A DNA stretch of 64,000 nt. Source: Heterostelium album PN500. Its lineage: Eukaryota; Evosea; Eumycetozoa; Acytosteliales; Acytosteliaceae. This document shows, piece by piece, positions 38,301 through 49,213 of the stretch (its first letter is position 1; each line of letters opens with the position of its first letter). The DNA lies in NCBI RefSeq assembly GCF_000004825.1, contig NW_008805067.1, positions 186,001 to 250,000 of the forward strand, given 5' to 3'. A program made the position numbers and the translations under genes. Under the pieces are notes generated by a model that ran no database searches, was not told the origin of the DNA, and saw only the letters and a list, made by a program, of their open reading frames with translations.

Positions 38301-41300
38301 GTACAGACACTACCATCAATTGCCAAGTTCCAACTTCAACCACCGACGGTGACAAGTTGGTAAAGGTAACAGTCGACTCCCAAGATTCGACCGACCAAGT
38401 TTTCTACACCTATTATGGTCGTCCACAAATAGATTCAATTAGTCCAACTTCCGGTGCAGTCGATGGTGGATATTCATTGACAATCAATGGTAAGAACTTG
38501 GTTGAGGATAACCATCAACCAACAGTGTACTTTAACAACCAAGAAATCATTCCAAACTCTGTATCAAGCACTCAGATTATTATCCTCGTACAAAGGGGAG
38601 GTGGTCGTTCCATCCCAATATATGTCGTTGTGAACTACAGAGATAGTAATACAAACACCGACTTCTCCTATATTGCACCATCGATTCAATCTATTTCTCC
38701 TGCAAGTGGTGAAGCAGATCAGCCTCACTCGATTGTCATTCAAGGTTCCAATCTTGGTCTGACCATTGACTTACCATCTGTAACAATTGGAGGACATGAT
38801 TGTTCAGGTATACAAGTCACCAGCTCTTCATCGGTCAGTTGTACTGCTCCGGCACTTCCAGAAGGTACAATGTTTGTAGAGTTGACTTTCCATTCCCAAA
38901 AGGCAACCTCAACATTTACCTATGAAAAAGATGACAGTAGTGAAAGTAGCGCAAGTCAAGACGACACCTCTACCACATCTACCACATCTACTACATCTAC
39001 CACATCTACCACTGCCAGTCAAACAGGTGCATCTGGAACTCCATGCATAGGTGTTCCACCCACTGCAGGAACTATAGCTCCAGGTACCGGAGCACAATCA
39101 ACAGGCCCTACAAACCCTACTGCTGGAGCTACAACTGCCGGAGCTACAACTGCCGGAGCAACTGCCGGAGCAACTGCCGGAGCAACTGCCGGAGCAACTG
39201 CCGGAGCAACTGCTGGCGCTACAACAGGGCCAACTGCTGGTGCTACAACAGGTCCCACAACGGGTCCAACTGCTGGTGCTACAACAGGCCCCACAACAGG
39301 TCCTACTGCTGGTGCTACAACAGGACCTACTGCTGGTGCTACAACAGGACCTACTGCTGGTGCTACAACAGCCACTACTGTAGTGGTAACAGTTAATTCA
39401 ACCTCAACTACCTCAAATTCAACTACAGAAGGTGCAACGACAGGTCCTACTACAGGTCCAACTGCTGGTGCTACAACTGGTCCAACTGCTGGAGCAACAA
39501 CTGGTCCAACTGAAGGTGCTACAACTGGTCCTCCAACAGAAGGCGCTACAACTGGTCCAACTGCTGGCTCTACAACTGGTCCAACTGCTGGCGCTACAAC
39601 TGGTCCAACTGAAGGAGCTACAACAGATCCTACTGCAGGTGCTACAACTGGTCCAACTGAAGGTGCTACAACTGGTCCTCCAACAGAAGGCGCTACAACT
39701 GGTCCAACTGCTGGCTCTACAACTGGTCCAACTGCTGGAGCTACAACTGGTCCTCCAACAGAAAGTGCTACAACAGATCCTACTGCAGGAGCTACAACTG
39801 GTCCAACTGAAGGAGCTACAACTGGTCCTCCAACAGAAGGCGCTACAACTGGTCCAACTGCTGGCTCTACAACAGGTCCAACTGAAGGTGCTACAACTGG
39901 TCCTCCAACAGAAGGCGCTACAACTGGTCCAACTGCTGGCTCTACAACTGGTCCAACTGCTGGAGCTACAACTGGTCCAACTGAAGGTGCTACAACAGAT
40001 CCTACTGCTGGAGCTACAACAGATCCTACTGCTGGAGCTACAACTGGTCCAACTGAAGGTGCTACAACTGGTCCTCCAACAGAAGGCGCTACAACAGGTC
40101 CAACTGCTGGAGCAACAACAGGTCCAACTGAAGGTGCTACAACGGGTCCTACAGCAGGAACTACAGCAGCCACGACTTTCGTAATAACAGTTAATTCAAC
40201 TTCAACCACAGCAGGCGATACTGCCACTCCAACTACCGCAGGTAACACCGCATCTCCAACCTCTGTAGGCAACACCGCATCTCAAACCACTGAAGGTTAC
40301 ACCACAGCACTAACCTCTCTAGGTGACACCACAGCACTATCCTCTCTAGGAGATACAACATCTCCAACTACTCTAGGTGACACCACATCACCAATTACAG
40401 TAGGTGCAACTACATCACAAACAACAGTAAGCGATACCTTATCTCCAATTGGTGTAACTACATCGCAAACTACTGCAAGTTCTCCAACAACAGTAGGTGC
40501 AACCACATCACAAACAACAGTAAGCGATACTTTATCTCCAATTGGTGTGACTACCTCACAAACTACAGTGACTGTTCCAACAACAGTAGGTGCAACAACA
40601 TCACAAACGACTGTTGGTGACACCCTATCTCCAATTGGTGTGACTACCTCACAAACTACTGCAAGTTCTCCAACAACAGCAGGTGCAACCACTTCACAAA
40701 CAACAGTAAGCGATACCCTATCTCCAATTGGTGTAACAACATCACAAACTACAGTGACTGTCCCAACAACAGTAGGTGGTACAACATCACAAACAACAGT
40801 AAGTGATACCTTGTCCCCAACTGGTGTGACTACTTCACAAACTACGGTGAGTGCTCCAACAACAGCAGGTGCGACTACATCACAAACTACTGTTAGTGAC
40901 ACCTTATCTCCAATTGGTGTAACTACTTCACAAACTACTGTTACTGTTCCAACAACAGTAGGTGCAACAACATCACAAACTACTGTTAGTGATACCTTGT
41001 CCCCGACTGGTGTAACTACTTCACAAACTACTGTTACTGTTCCAACAACAGTAGGCGCAACTACATCACAAACCACTGTTAGTGACACATTATCTCCAAT
41101 TGGCGTAACTACTTCACAAACTACTTTAATTGACACCACATCACCAATTACAGTAGGTGGTACAACATCACAAACTACTGTAAGCGATACCTTGTCACCG
41201 ACCACTGCAACTACATCGCAAACCACTGTTAGTAATCCAACAACAGTAGGTGCAACAACCTCACAAACTACAGTAAGTGACACCTTATCTCCAATTGGCG

Positions 41301-41797
41301 TAACTACATCACAAACTACAGTGACTGTTCCAACAACAGTAGGTGCAACAACATCACAAACGACTGTTGGTGACACATTATCTCCAGTTGGTGTGACAAC
41401 TTCACAAACTACAGTGAGTGCTCCAACAACAGCAGGTGCAACAACATCACAGACCACTGTTAGTGATACCTTATCTCCAATTGGTGTAACTACATCACAA
41501 GCTCCTGTTACTATTATAACAACAGTAGGCGCAACAACCTCACAAACTACTGGAGATGACACGACATCTCCAATTGGTGTAACTACATCACCAACAACAC
41601 ATACTATTTCCACCGATGCACCGACAGGAGTAAACCCAACGACTACTACAACTCAGGCTAGTACAACTACTATGACTTCCCAAAGTACAATCTCAGGAGA
41701 TGCTTCGTCTTCTGGTGGTTTATTCAACGCACAAACTAATTCCGAGAACGACTCTCCAAGTGTCTTTAGCTTCTTTAAGAAATTGTTCTCCTTCTAA
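32314..41797 (+). CDS. Giant secreted protein: DNase II-like domain, about 12 IPT/TIG domains, Thr-rich mucin repeats
   Basis: Five exons (32314-33330, 33406-34281, 34353-36975, 37038-37295, 37362-41797) join in frame to 3,069 residues. A signal peptide opens the protein (first 27 residues or so). Residues 30-365 resemble DNase II: VNWWLVRKLPN, ARTLQQAYTR, KYIMFNNEPW, SEAKGILIF, IKHSLPGFP, GHSFMCHKYS, and LCLGDYTLSNVARGGTLVCV. The two catalytic His-x-Lys motifs are not there: the first reads Glu121-Ala-Lys123, and the second is replaced by Ser/Asp/Phe. Residues 365-920 are unrecognised. About twelve IPT/TIG domains follow (920-2113), many with TGTNFVPEG-type cores. Thr-rich tandem repeats fill 2115-3040. 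No membrane anchor or GPI signal is seen; the tail ends FFKKLFSF. It is probably a surface or matrix adhesion molecule rather than a nuclease (inference). Confidence 0.85.
39115..40165 (+). repeat. Coding tandem repeat arrays, GATTGPTA/GATTGPTE type
   Basis: Short units of about eight residues (GATTGPTA, GATTGPTE, GATTGPPTE, GSTTGPTA) run in two blocks, 39115-39370 and 39430-40165. Each block ends with a near-identical spacer (ATTVVVTVNSTSTT and ATTFVITVNSTSTT), so the whole array with its spacer was probably duplicated. Thr-rich units suggest dense O-glycosylation. The array should vary in length between strains. Confidence 0.9.
40370..41560 (+). repeat. Coding tandem repeat array, 31-residue period
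   Basis: The unit is about 93 bases: TTSQTTVSDTLSPIGV followed by TTSQTTVTVPTTVGA. It is itself a degenerate dimer of 15-16 residues, and is repeated about twelve times with small variation. It follows the GATTGPT arrays in the same exon and gives the second half of the mucin-like stalk. Confidence 0.9.
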
Positions 41798-41855
41798 ATA
41801 AACAATCTTCACAAATTTGGAATATTTAAAAAGAATATTTATTTGATAGATTTTA

Positions 41856-43751
41856 TTAGTCTCCCATTGCTGATCCTTCTTTTCTCGGATCGGATGCACC
41901 AATGTATGTTTTTGATTTGGTATCGTAAGTAAAACCCTGCATACCTGTTGGTGAGCCAAATTGAAATATCTTTTGTCCAAACTGTTGTTCGAGTTGAGTC
42001 AAGAATGTTTGGTTAAGGTGACCAATCTCAACTGCTGACAGTCCAAATCTATTATCCGATCCAAAGTTAACCATATTGAAACTATCTTGTAATGATATTC
42101 CCCAATTCAATGTAGCAATGATCGATTTACCTAATACCATGGGAATTAAAGGTCCACCTGCAGCACCTATTGACATTACTAACTGACTTCTATTATTATT
42201 ATCATTGTATTTTTTAAAGATTAATGTTGGTGACATTGATGATCTAGGTCGTTTGTTTGGTCTAACCTTATTTGCGAATGAACATTGAGTGTTATCGTCG
42301 TAATATATAAAATTGAAATCTGTCAATTGGTTGTTCAATAGGAATCCTTCGACCATTATGCTCGAACCAAATTCATGCTCAATCGAAGTAGTTAGAGATA
42401 TGGCATTACCATCTCGATCGACAATGGAAATATGTGAGGTACATGGAAACTCATGAGGAGGTTGGTCACCCGATTCCGACTTGTTTACCAACAATTGATC
42501 TCTTGAGAATGATCCCGCTGGTGCTTGTCCCATCGATATATCTTTGATGAGTGATGCTCTTGTCGTCAGGTAATCGGAATCCAGCAGTAAATCCCAATTC
42601 AAATCCATCTCTGCAAGATATCTATTCCGGTCGGCAAAAGCTAGTTTACATGCCTCGGCGAACAGATGCATTGCCCTGGGCGTAGGTTGATATTCGCTCG
42701 GTTGGAAATCATTGAACGCACCAAACGATACGTTGTTTGGTAATTCATTTTCAATCCTCTTGTCTTGAGGCAAACGATCCAATATTCCTAGAATCTGCAG
42801 CAAAACAATGCCTCCCGATTCCGGTGGCGTCGAACATATTTCATAGCTCTGATAGTCTCTACATAGTGGTGTTGTTGTCTTGATTTGATAGTTCTTCAAG
42901 TCATCCAGCTGCATATCTCCAGGGTTGGTAGGATGACTCCTTATTTTATTGACGATCTTGGACGCCAATTCGCCAGTGTAGAAAGCTGCATCGACTCCTC
43001 TCACCGAGATGTCTCGTAGTACTTGAGCCAGCTTGTAATTGTGTAGCGTTTCACCTTCTTTCTTGGGAGAACCATCCTCTTTGTGATAGAAGTGATCTCT
43101 AGAGTCTGGATCTTTCTTGAGATCCGGGTTGGTCTTTATGAGAAACGCTAGTCGGTGGCCAATCGGGAATCCGACCAGACACAGCCTAATAGCCGGCTGG
43201 AAGAGAACGGACCACGGCAGTTGACCATGTTTGCTATGTACGTGCTCCATCAGTTTCAACAAACCAGGTACACCAACGGAACTACCACCAACCAACGCTT
43301 CAGTAAATGACTTTGGTTGGCTAGTTGTCTTGTTGTAAAACAGTGTCTCTGTTGCTCTCCTCGGAGCTGTCTCTCTGCCATCGTAAGAAGTCAACCTCTG
43401 GCTGTAACTGTCGTAATACAATAGGAAAGCACCACCACCGATTCCAGATGATTGTGGCTCCACCAAGTTAAGAACCAATTGTACTGCAATCATAGCATCT
43501 ATTGCATTTCCACCCATATTAATAATATCATAGCCTGCCTTTGTCGCCAGAGGATGTGCAGACACCACCATAAACTCCTTCGACACAAATCTTTCCTTAT
43601 TATACCATCCACTACTCTCCTCTGGTAGCGCTGCTAATTTAGCTTCACCATTCACCTCTAAAACATAGGCAAAAACAAAAAATTGAACTTCATAACAACT
43701 ATATACAAAAAAACATAACAAAATATATATTAAACCATTAAATCGTTGCAT
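41856..43751 (-). CDS. Gamma-glutamyltransferase (glutathione hydrolase)
   Basis: The enzyme cleaves or transfers the gamma-glutamyl group of glutathione outside the cell or in a secretory compartment. It is a single exon of 631 residues from the ATG at 43751. A hydrophobic segment at residues 8-30 acts as signal anchor or signal peptide. MGGNAIDAMIAVQLVLNLVE and SSGIGGGAFLLYY are the large-subunit hallmarks, with the Arg of DGRETAP binding the substrate carboxylate. Self-cleavage should occur before Thr438 in CTSHISIVDRDGNA, producing the small subunit. SLTTSIEHEFGS and PRSSMSPT complete the active site. Its stop is 58 bases from that of the giant gene, so transcripts probably overlap in the 3' ends. 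Confidence 0.95.
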   Translation of the reverse strand: MQRFNGLIYILLCFFVYSCYEVQFFVFAYVLEVNGEAKLAALPEESSGWYNKERFVSKEFMVVSAHPLATKAGYDIINMGGNAIDAMIAVQLVLNLVEPQSSGIGGGAFLLYYDSYSQRLTSYDGRETAPRRATETLFYNKTTSQPKSFTEALVGGSSVGVPGLLKLMEHVHSKHGQLPWSVLFQPAIRLCLVGFPIGHRLAFLIKTNPDLKKDPDSRDHFYHKEDGSPKKEGETLHNYKLAQVLRDISVRGVDAAFYTGELASKIVNKIRSHPTNPGDMQLDDLKNYQIKTTTPLCRDYQSYEICSTPPESGGIVLLQILGILDRLPQDKRIENELPNNVSFGAFNDFQPSEYQPTPRAMHLFAEACKLAFADRNRYLAEMDLNWDLLLDSDYLTTRASLIKDISMGQAPAGSFSRDQLLVNKSESGDQPPHEFPCTSHISIVDRDGNAISLTTSIEHEFGSSIMVEGFLLNNQLTDFNFIYYDDNTQCSFANKVRPNKRPRSSMSPTLIFKKYNDNNNRSQLVMSIGAAGGPLIPMVLGKSIIATLNWGISLQDSFNMVNFGSDNRFGLSAVEIGHLNQTFLTQLEQQFGQKIFQFGSPTGMQGFTYDTKSKTYIGASDPRKEGSAMGD

Positions 43752-44209
43752 ATCTTAATAATGATAACTAAGTATAGCAAATACTATTATTTTTATTATT
43801 TACAAATATATATATACATTTAATAAAGTTTTATTACAAAATACTAATATCTCTCATTATCTCTCTATCTCTCTCTGTCTCTTTTTTTTTTTTTGTTCTA
43901 CTTTTCTAATGCTAATTCGAATAGCTAACTACTCTACTTTACTCTACTCTTTTTAAACACATTTCATTGGACATTAAAAGTTTAACTTAATAAAAAGGAA
44001 AAACAATTTTCAAATGTTATTACATTTTAATTAAAAATTGGGGTGATTTTTATTTTTGACTTTTACAAACCACCCAACATCCAAACACAATAAATTACCT
44101 TGTTTTGGGCAACATCTTTCTGACCAAGCTAATTACTTTGTCATGATTTTATAACTATCTAATTTTTTTTTGTGAATATATATTATATTATATTATACTA
44201 AGTTAAAAT
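43752..44209. promoter_or_regulatory. 458-bp divergent promoter, GGT / SLC35F5-like
   Basis: This AT-rich region between two divergent starts carries a CTCT(A)-repeat at about 43852-43880 followed by a T-run, and T-runs directly before the transporter start. Nothing else is seen. Confidence 0.45.
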
Positions 44210-46029
44210 ATGGATAAAAGTAATGAACAACTTTTACTGAGAGGAAATGCAAGTAATACAAGTCTGAACAATTATAGTAGTATCGATGAGAATTTGGTTG
44301 TTGGTGACGATAGTACAAATAGTAGTAATAACAAATCAAATGTAAATAAAAATCATAATAATAGATCAAGTACATTAAGTAATAGTAGTGATCCACAAGA
44401 AGATGATGACGATATAATCGAAGAGTACGATGACGATCAACAACAGATACTAGTATTCGATCAATCAAGCTCGAATAACAACAACAACAATGCTCTCACT
44501 ATCAATAACATCGGTAACTCTGAATCGAGAGCAAAGAAAGTTAGACGACATATCATCGGTGCAATATGTGTTTTAATAGTTGTATTTCTCTGGGTTTTCT
44601 CTAGTATATTAACACAGGTAACTATCTTATGTGATTACTTGATATATGTATATGTTCAAATACTAATGATTTAATTATTAGATTATATTTACAGAGGAAT
44701 CATTTGATAAACCATTCTTTTTAACATATTTCAATACATCGATATTCTCATTCTATTTATTTGGATTCGCTATCAAGTGGAAGAAATGGACATCGATTCC
44801 CATCAGTGATAACAATGGTAATCGTGTGTTGGACACCAGTGTTTTGCAATCGAGTGCATCAATGTCGCTAATTAACGACAATGATGAAGATCAGCTTAAT
44901 GCAATAGATGATCATAGTGGTAGCATTCAGAGTTCATCATCATTATCACCACCATTACAACCAACTTCATTCAGAGATTCAATCGATCAGATGCAAAATA
45001 AACAACAGATACAGGTTGACATTAACAAAAGTAGATTACGTAATTCAAACAACAGCAACACTATCAATAACAATATAAACAACAAACCACATTCTTTAAA
45101 ATCAATTATTAAAATAAGTGCAATACTCTGTCCAATTTGGTTCGCAGCCAACTACACATACAATATAAGTCTAGATATCACTAGTGTTTCTTCAAACACC
45201 ATTCTAAGTTCTCTCTCTGGCGTATTCTCATTGTTTATAAGTATATTTTTAAAAGTTGATAAATTCTCAATTGAAAAATTATTATCTACTTTGATAAGGT
45301 AAATATACGCACTCATTATCATTGTCATTATTTAAATTAAATAACTAATAACAACATATTTTTGGTATCTATATATCAATCTAGTTTATCTGGTATTGTT
45401 TTAGTTAGTTATTCAGATATTAGTAGTGAAAATGGACATGATACAGTGATTGGTGATCTTCTGGCGGTTGTTGGAGCTTTTCTCTATGGATTCTATTGTA
45501 CGATGATAAAGAAACTTGTTATATCTGAAGATCTTCTACCAATGCCAATGATGTTTGGTAAGTCGATAAATATCATTAACTATTCTATGCTATTCATTTG
45601 CAAAGCTTTATTAATTTAGTTTTTTATTACAACACAGGATTTGTTGGATTAATCAATTTATTAATATTATGGCCTGGTTTCTTAATTTTAAATGCGATTG
45701 GTTTCGAAACATTTGAACTACCCAATATAAGAGTATTCCTGTTCCTCTTGTTCAATGGTGTTTTCGGTAGTTTCATATCGGATCTGATAGAGTCTTACTC
45801 GGTGGTACTGACATCGCCAGTGATCAATACGATTGGTCTTTCACTGTCGATACCACTGGCAATGATAAGTGACTTTATCAGAAAGGGTAAAATGTTTGGT
45901 TGGATGTATATAATTGGTTCAATTCTTGTGGTGATAGGTTTCTTATTGGCAAATCTAGCCAGTTCCCTATTCGAAGAGAAATTAAAACGTATCGAAAAAA
46001 GATTATTAAGTTTAATAAAAAGAGAATAA
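44210..46029 (+). CDS. SLC35F5-like transporter (drug/metabolite transporter superfamily)
   Basis: Four exons (44210-44617, 44682-45298, 45385-45557, 45638-46029) join in frame to 529 residues. About ten hydrophobic segments are visible: two before a long Ser/Asn/Gln-rich loop (about residues 180-300) and eight after it. The last includes GWMYIIGSILVVIGFLLANL. SLSGVFSLFISIFLKVDKFS and VVGAFLYGFYCTMIKK match the SLC35F/EamA pattern. Acidic and Asn-rich stretches fill the N-terminal cytosolic tail. Yeast and animal relatives sit in vacuole or Golgi-type membranes; the substrate is unknown. The start has no competing upstream ATG. Confidence 0.85.
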
Positions 46030-46847
46030 ATAATCTTTTAATATTTTATGTAATCAATGACCTTAGAGATCCATTAATTCATTTTTGACTCAATCCTGGA
46101 AGATCTATCATTGGAAATGAATGATTTGATTAATCAATATTTTTCAGACTCAAAAGTTACCCAATATATAAGTTAGAATACCAAGATGAAATACGGTCTT
46201 CCAAAGAAGATACCGACCACTTTTTGGGTATTAGAAACATTCGTGACTGAAATAGAAACAATCGATAGATTATTAAATATCAATTGAAATTAAAATATTA
46301 AAAGTTAAAATAAAATCAAATTTGTAAAAGCATAATCAATTTATTAAGATAAAAAAATAATAAAGAGAAAAAAAAAAAAAAAAAAATAGTTTTTGTTATA
46401 AATAAGAATGTATACATTGTATTGTTATTATTACTATATGATAAATATATATATAAAATTTGGTAATATTTTTCCAACCAAGATATATAAAGAATCAACT
46501 TTGGAACAACAAAATTGATCCTGATTTCTTTGTTGGTTTGGCTGCTGCTTGGTTTCTTTTCTTTTTCTCTTTTTTTTTGTTTGTACTTTTCTTTTTTCTC
46601 TTTTTTTTTTTTTGTTTCTTTTTGGTTCACAAGGGAATTAAATCTTGGATTACCAACTGATATATATCCACTGGAGACAACAATGATTATTAATTGGTTC
46701 AACAGTCTTGGTTGGTTTGATGGTGTTTGGTTTTTTCACGTATTGAAGGAAAGTGAAGTGAAGTAAAGTGAAGGGTATCTATATCTTTGAGTTGTTAATG
46801 TTATTATTATTGTTGTGTTGTGTTGTTTGTTTGTTGTTACTGTTTAT
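46030..46847. other. Convergent intergenic region, SLC35F5-like / alpha-kinase
   Basis: Just after the transporter stop, 46088-46276 contains two short protein-like open frames (one reads MKYGLPKKIPTTFWVLETF, 46183 on) separated by a stop; they may be chance or a decayed exon. Next are A-runs (46365-46386) and T-rich low complexity (46545-46625). A minus-strand frame at 46316-46702 is Lys-rich low complexity and is not called. Confidence 0.45.
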
Positions 46848-49213
46848 CTATCTATTTTCGTCGTTATTAATTTGCTCTGAAGAAGCAACAACACTACCAA
46901 CACCAGCGTCTGCCCAAGACCAGAGTCTGATAGTTTGATCGTGTGAACAGCTGAGTAGATATCTCTTGTCCTCCCAGAGTGCCAAACACTGAACGGTAGC
47001 GTTGTGTCCCTCCAATGTAATCAAACATCGATGTGTATCTATATCCCAAATCTTGATGGTATTGTCGTCACTCGCACTGAATAGGTATCGCTCCGATATG
47101 ACCATGTGCTCGACCCATCGTTCGTGTCCACGCAGCGTCGCTACACACTCGAGATTCTTTAGTGACCACACTCTTATGGTCTTATCGTAGCTGCCCGAGT
47201 AGAGGTTGGTGCCGACAATGCAGATGGCAGTGACCCACTTGGTGTGTCCCTTCAGTGTGTAGTTGCATCGGAATGTCTTGAGATCCCAGACCTTTATCGT
47301 TTTGTCGTTGGAGCCACTAAATAGATACTGTCCGCTGACACACAGTGACTTGACAGCACGTTGATGTCCCTCCAAAGTAATTTTACACTCCAGTGTCTTT
47401 AGATCCCAAATCTTGATCGTCTTGTCCGAAGAACCACTGAATAGATATTTATCGTTGACCACTACGGTGTGTACTGGTTTATCGTGACCCTCCAACGTAA
47501 AAATACACCTTCCAAGTTTCTTCAAATCCCAAACCTTGATAGAGTGATCCGAACTGCCACTGAAAAGATATTGATCGTTATAACAAATTGACTCCACTGG
47601 TCCTTCATGTCCTTTTAGTGTCTGTGTTAATTCTAATGTTTTATTCTTATATTCAAATACCTAAGAAAATAAACAATCTAATCAATATATACACTCTATA
47701 AAGAATATAATCTTTTTTTTTTGTTTGTCTTAATCCTTACTCTTATTGAATTATCAGAATAACCTGTAAATACTTGATTATCACAAATACATAATGCTGA
47801 AGTATTATGATAACCTTTAATTGTGTCTATTAATTTTATACTATTTATATCCCACTGGAAAGTATTATTATTATTATTAATATATAATAATGAATGAAAT
47901 TAGTTAGTTTTTAATCTTTATCATCTATTCTATCGATTTCTAATTCTCTTACACTTGATTGTTCTTTCTTCTTTTCTTGTCTTTCTCTTTCGATTTCATA
48001 TGATTTTGATTTCGATCTCTCACGAGTGTCGGGAGGTTTCAAACCTCCGGAAGATGTATTTGCAGAGACTGCACTGTTTCCAGTGTTTCCGGTGTCGCTT
48101 GATGTGTCCGGTAGGAAGAGGTCCGGTCTTGGCACTGTTCCGCAGTCCGACTTTTCAGACTTGGGGTTGATCATCTGGAGGTTGAGATACTGACAGATCG
48201 CATTGCACTTGTGAGTGTCAATGAATTTCTCGAAACCCTTTTGTCCGAGATTTCCCTGGCCGTAGCCGACACCGTCGTACGTGTGGATCTGCGGGTCGGT
48301 GTAGTGGTCTCCGACGCCCTGAATGTCGATGATCAGCAACTGGTGATTCGAGTGTTCGTATGTAAAGTGCGAGAATGACTGTGGTGTGTTACGCTCGTCG
48401 TTCGACACGAAACCACTGTTGTTGTTGTACTTGCGGTACTGGCCCTCGACGTATGGCTCCACGCCACAGATCACGTCATTCGATGTGCGATCCACGAATT
48501 CCAGCACGCACGACTGCAGAAAGTCTATCTTTTTGGGTGGCTTGAACTCATTGTATTTGTCGGCCCACTTCTTGGCGATCATCTGCATCTTGACGTCCTC
48601 AAAGTAGGAGGCACGCGGCGACGGTTTCTTACCGATCTTTGCGACGTATCTTCCCTGTGCCTCTGCCCTACTCAGATCCTGCAGGTGATAAGCCTTTCTA
48701 AAGGCACCCTCTGCAAATGGCACCTGTTCCATTCTCACCAGTATGGCAGTGCACGACCACTGCGCTGTCGTTGTATATGGATTGTAATCCCACTTGATAA
48801 CTCTCTCTGAATTTTCTATTATACTTAAATTTAATGTTGGAATAGATGAATTATCTGAAACTTTACCTTAATATTGATCAAATTGAATAAATTAAGTTGA
48901 AGATTAATAAAATGTTGTTGATGTTTACGTTGGTTATTCTAATAGACAACTTACTCTTTTTAACCTTTACAAATAAAGTATCACCCATTTTATATTGAAT
49001 ATCATCTAAAGTATTTCTTGCTTTATATTTTTCGAATTTGTCACCAGACATAGTACCGATCTGAATATCGGTCTGTGATGTTCCATATGGAAAATGAAAT
49101 ATCTTTCCTTCATGAATAATCTTTCTCAGCGCTGACACTGTTGTATCCAAGTTTAAGTCATCCAACTCAACCTCTTCGTCCTCATAAGAGAACCACACTT
49201 TAAATCCCGTCAT
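46848..49213 (-). CDS. Alpha-kinase with C-terminal WD40 propeller (myosin heavy chain kinase family)
   Basis: MHCKs phosphorylate the myosin II tail and drive filament disassembly; the propeller targets the substrate. Four exons (49213-48955, about 48854-47953, 47854-47741, 47660-46848) join in frame to 695 residues, similar to MHCK-B/C. The stop at 47911 that seems to end the kinase lies inside an intron (GTAAGA...TTCCAG) and is removed. Exon 1 encodes about 86 residues with a beta-grasp/ubiquitin-like look (LDTTVSALRKII, LDDIQYKMGDTLFVKVKK). The alpha-kinase domain has PFAEGAFRKAYH, LLIIDIQGVGDHYTDPQIHT and GYGQGNLGQKGF with the zinc-site HKCNAICQYL. Seven WD repeats follow, each ending IKVWDLK-like. 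The exact acceptor of exon 2 is ambiguous by 15 bases. Which MHCK paralogue this is I cannot say. Confidence 0.9.

Noticed and set aside
39432-40184. A 250-codon plus-strand frame of Leu/Gln repeats
   Set aside because: It is an alternative frame of the same tandem repeats.
39019-40275. A 418-codon minus-strand frame rich in VGPVVAP repeats
   Set aside because: It is the antisense image of the GATTGPT codon array; repeated codons keep the opposite strand open. No domain or start context supports it.
40297-41613. A 438-codon minus-strand frame of VVTPIGDKVSLTVVCDV repeats
   Set aside because: It is antisense of the 31-residue repeat array in the giant gene and is open only because of the repeat.
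46316-46702. A minus-strand Lys/Phe-rich frame of 128 codons
   Set aside because: It is made of A- and T-runs between converging genes and has no domain.
47911-47913. Apparent end of the alpha-kinase gene
   Set aside because: The stop is inside an intron with good splice sites; removing it joins the WD repeats in frame.
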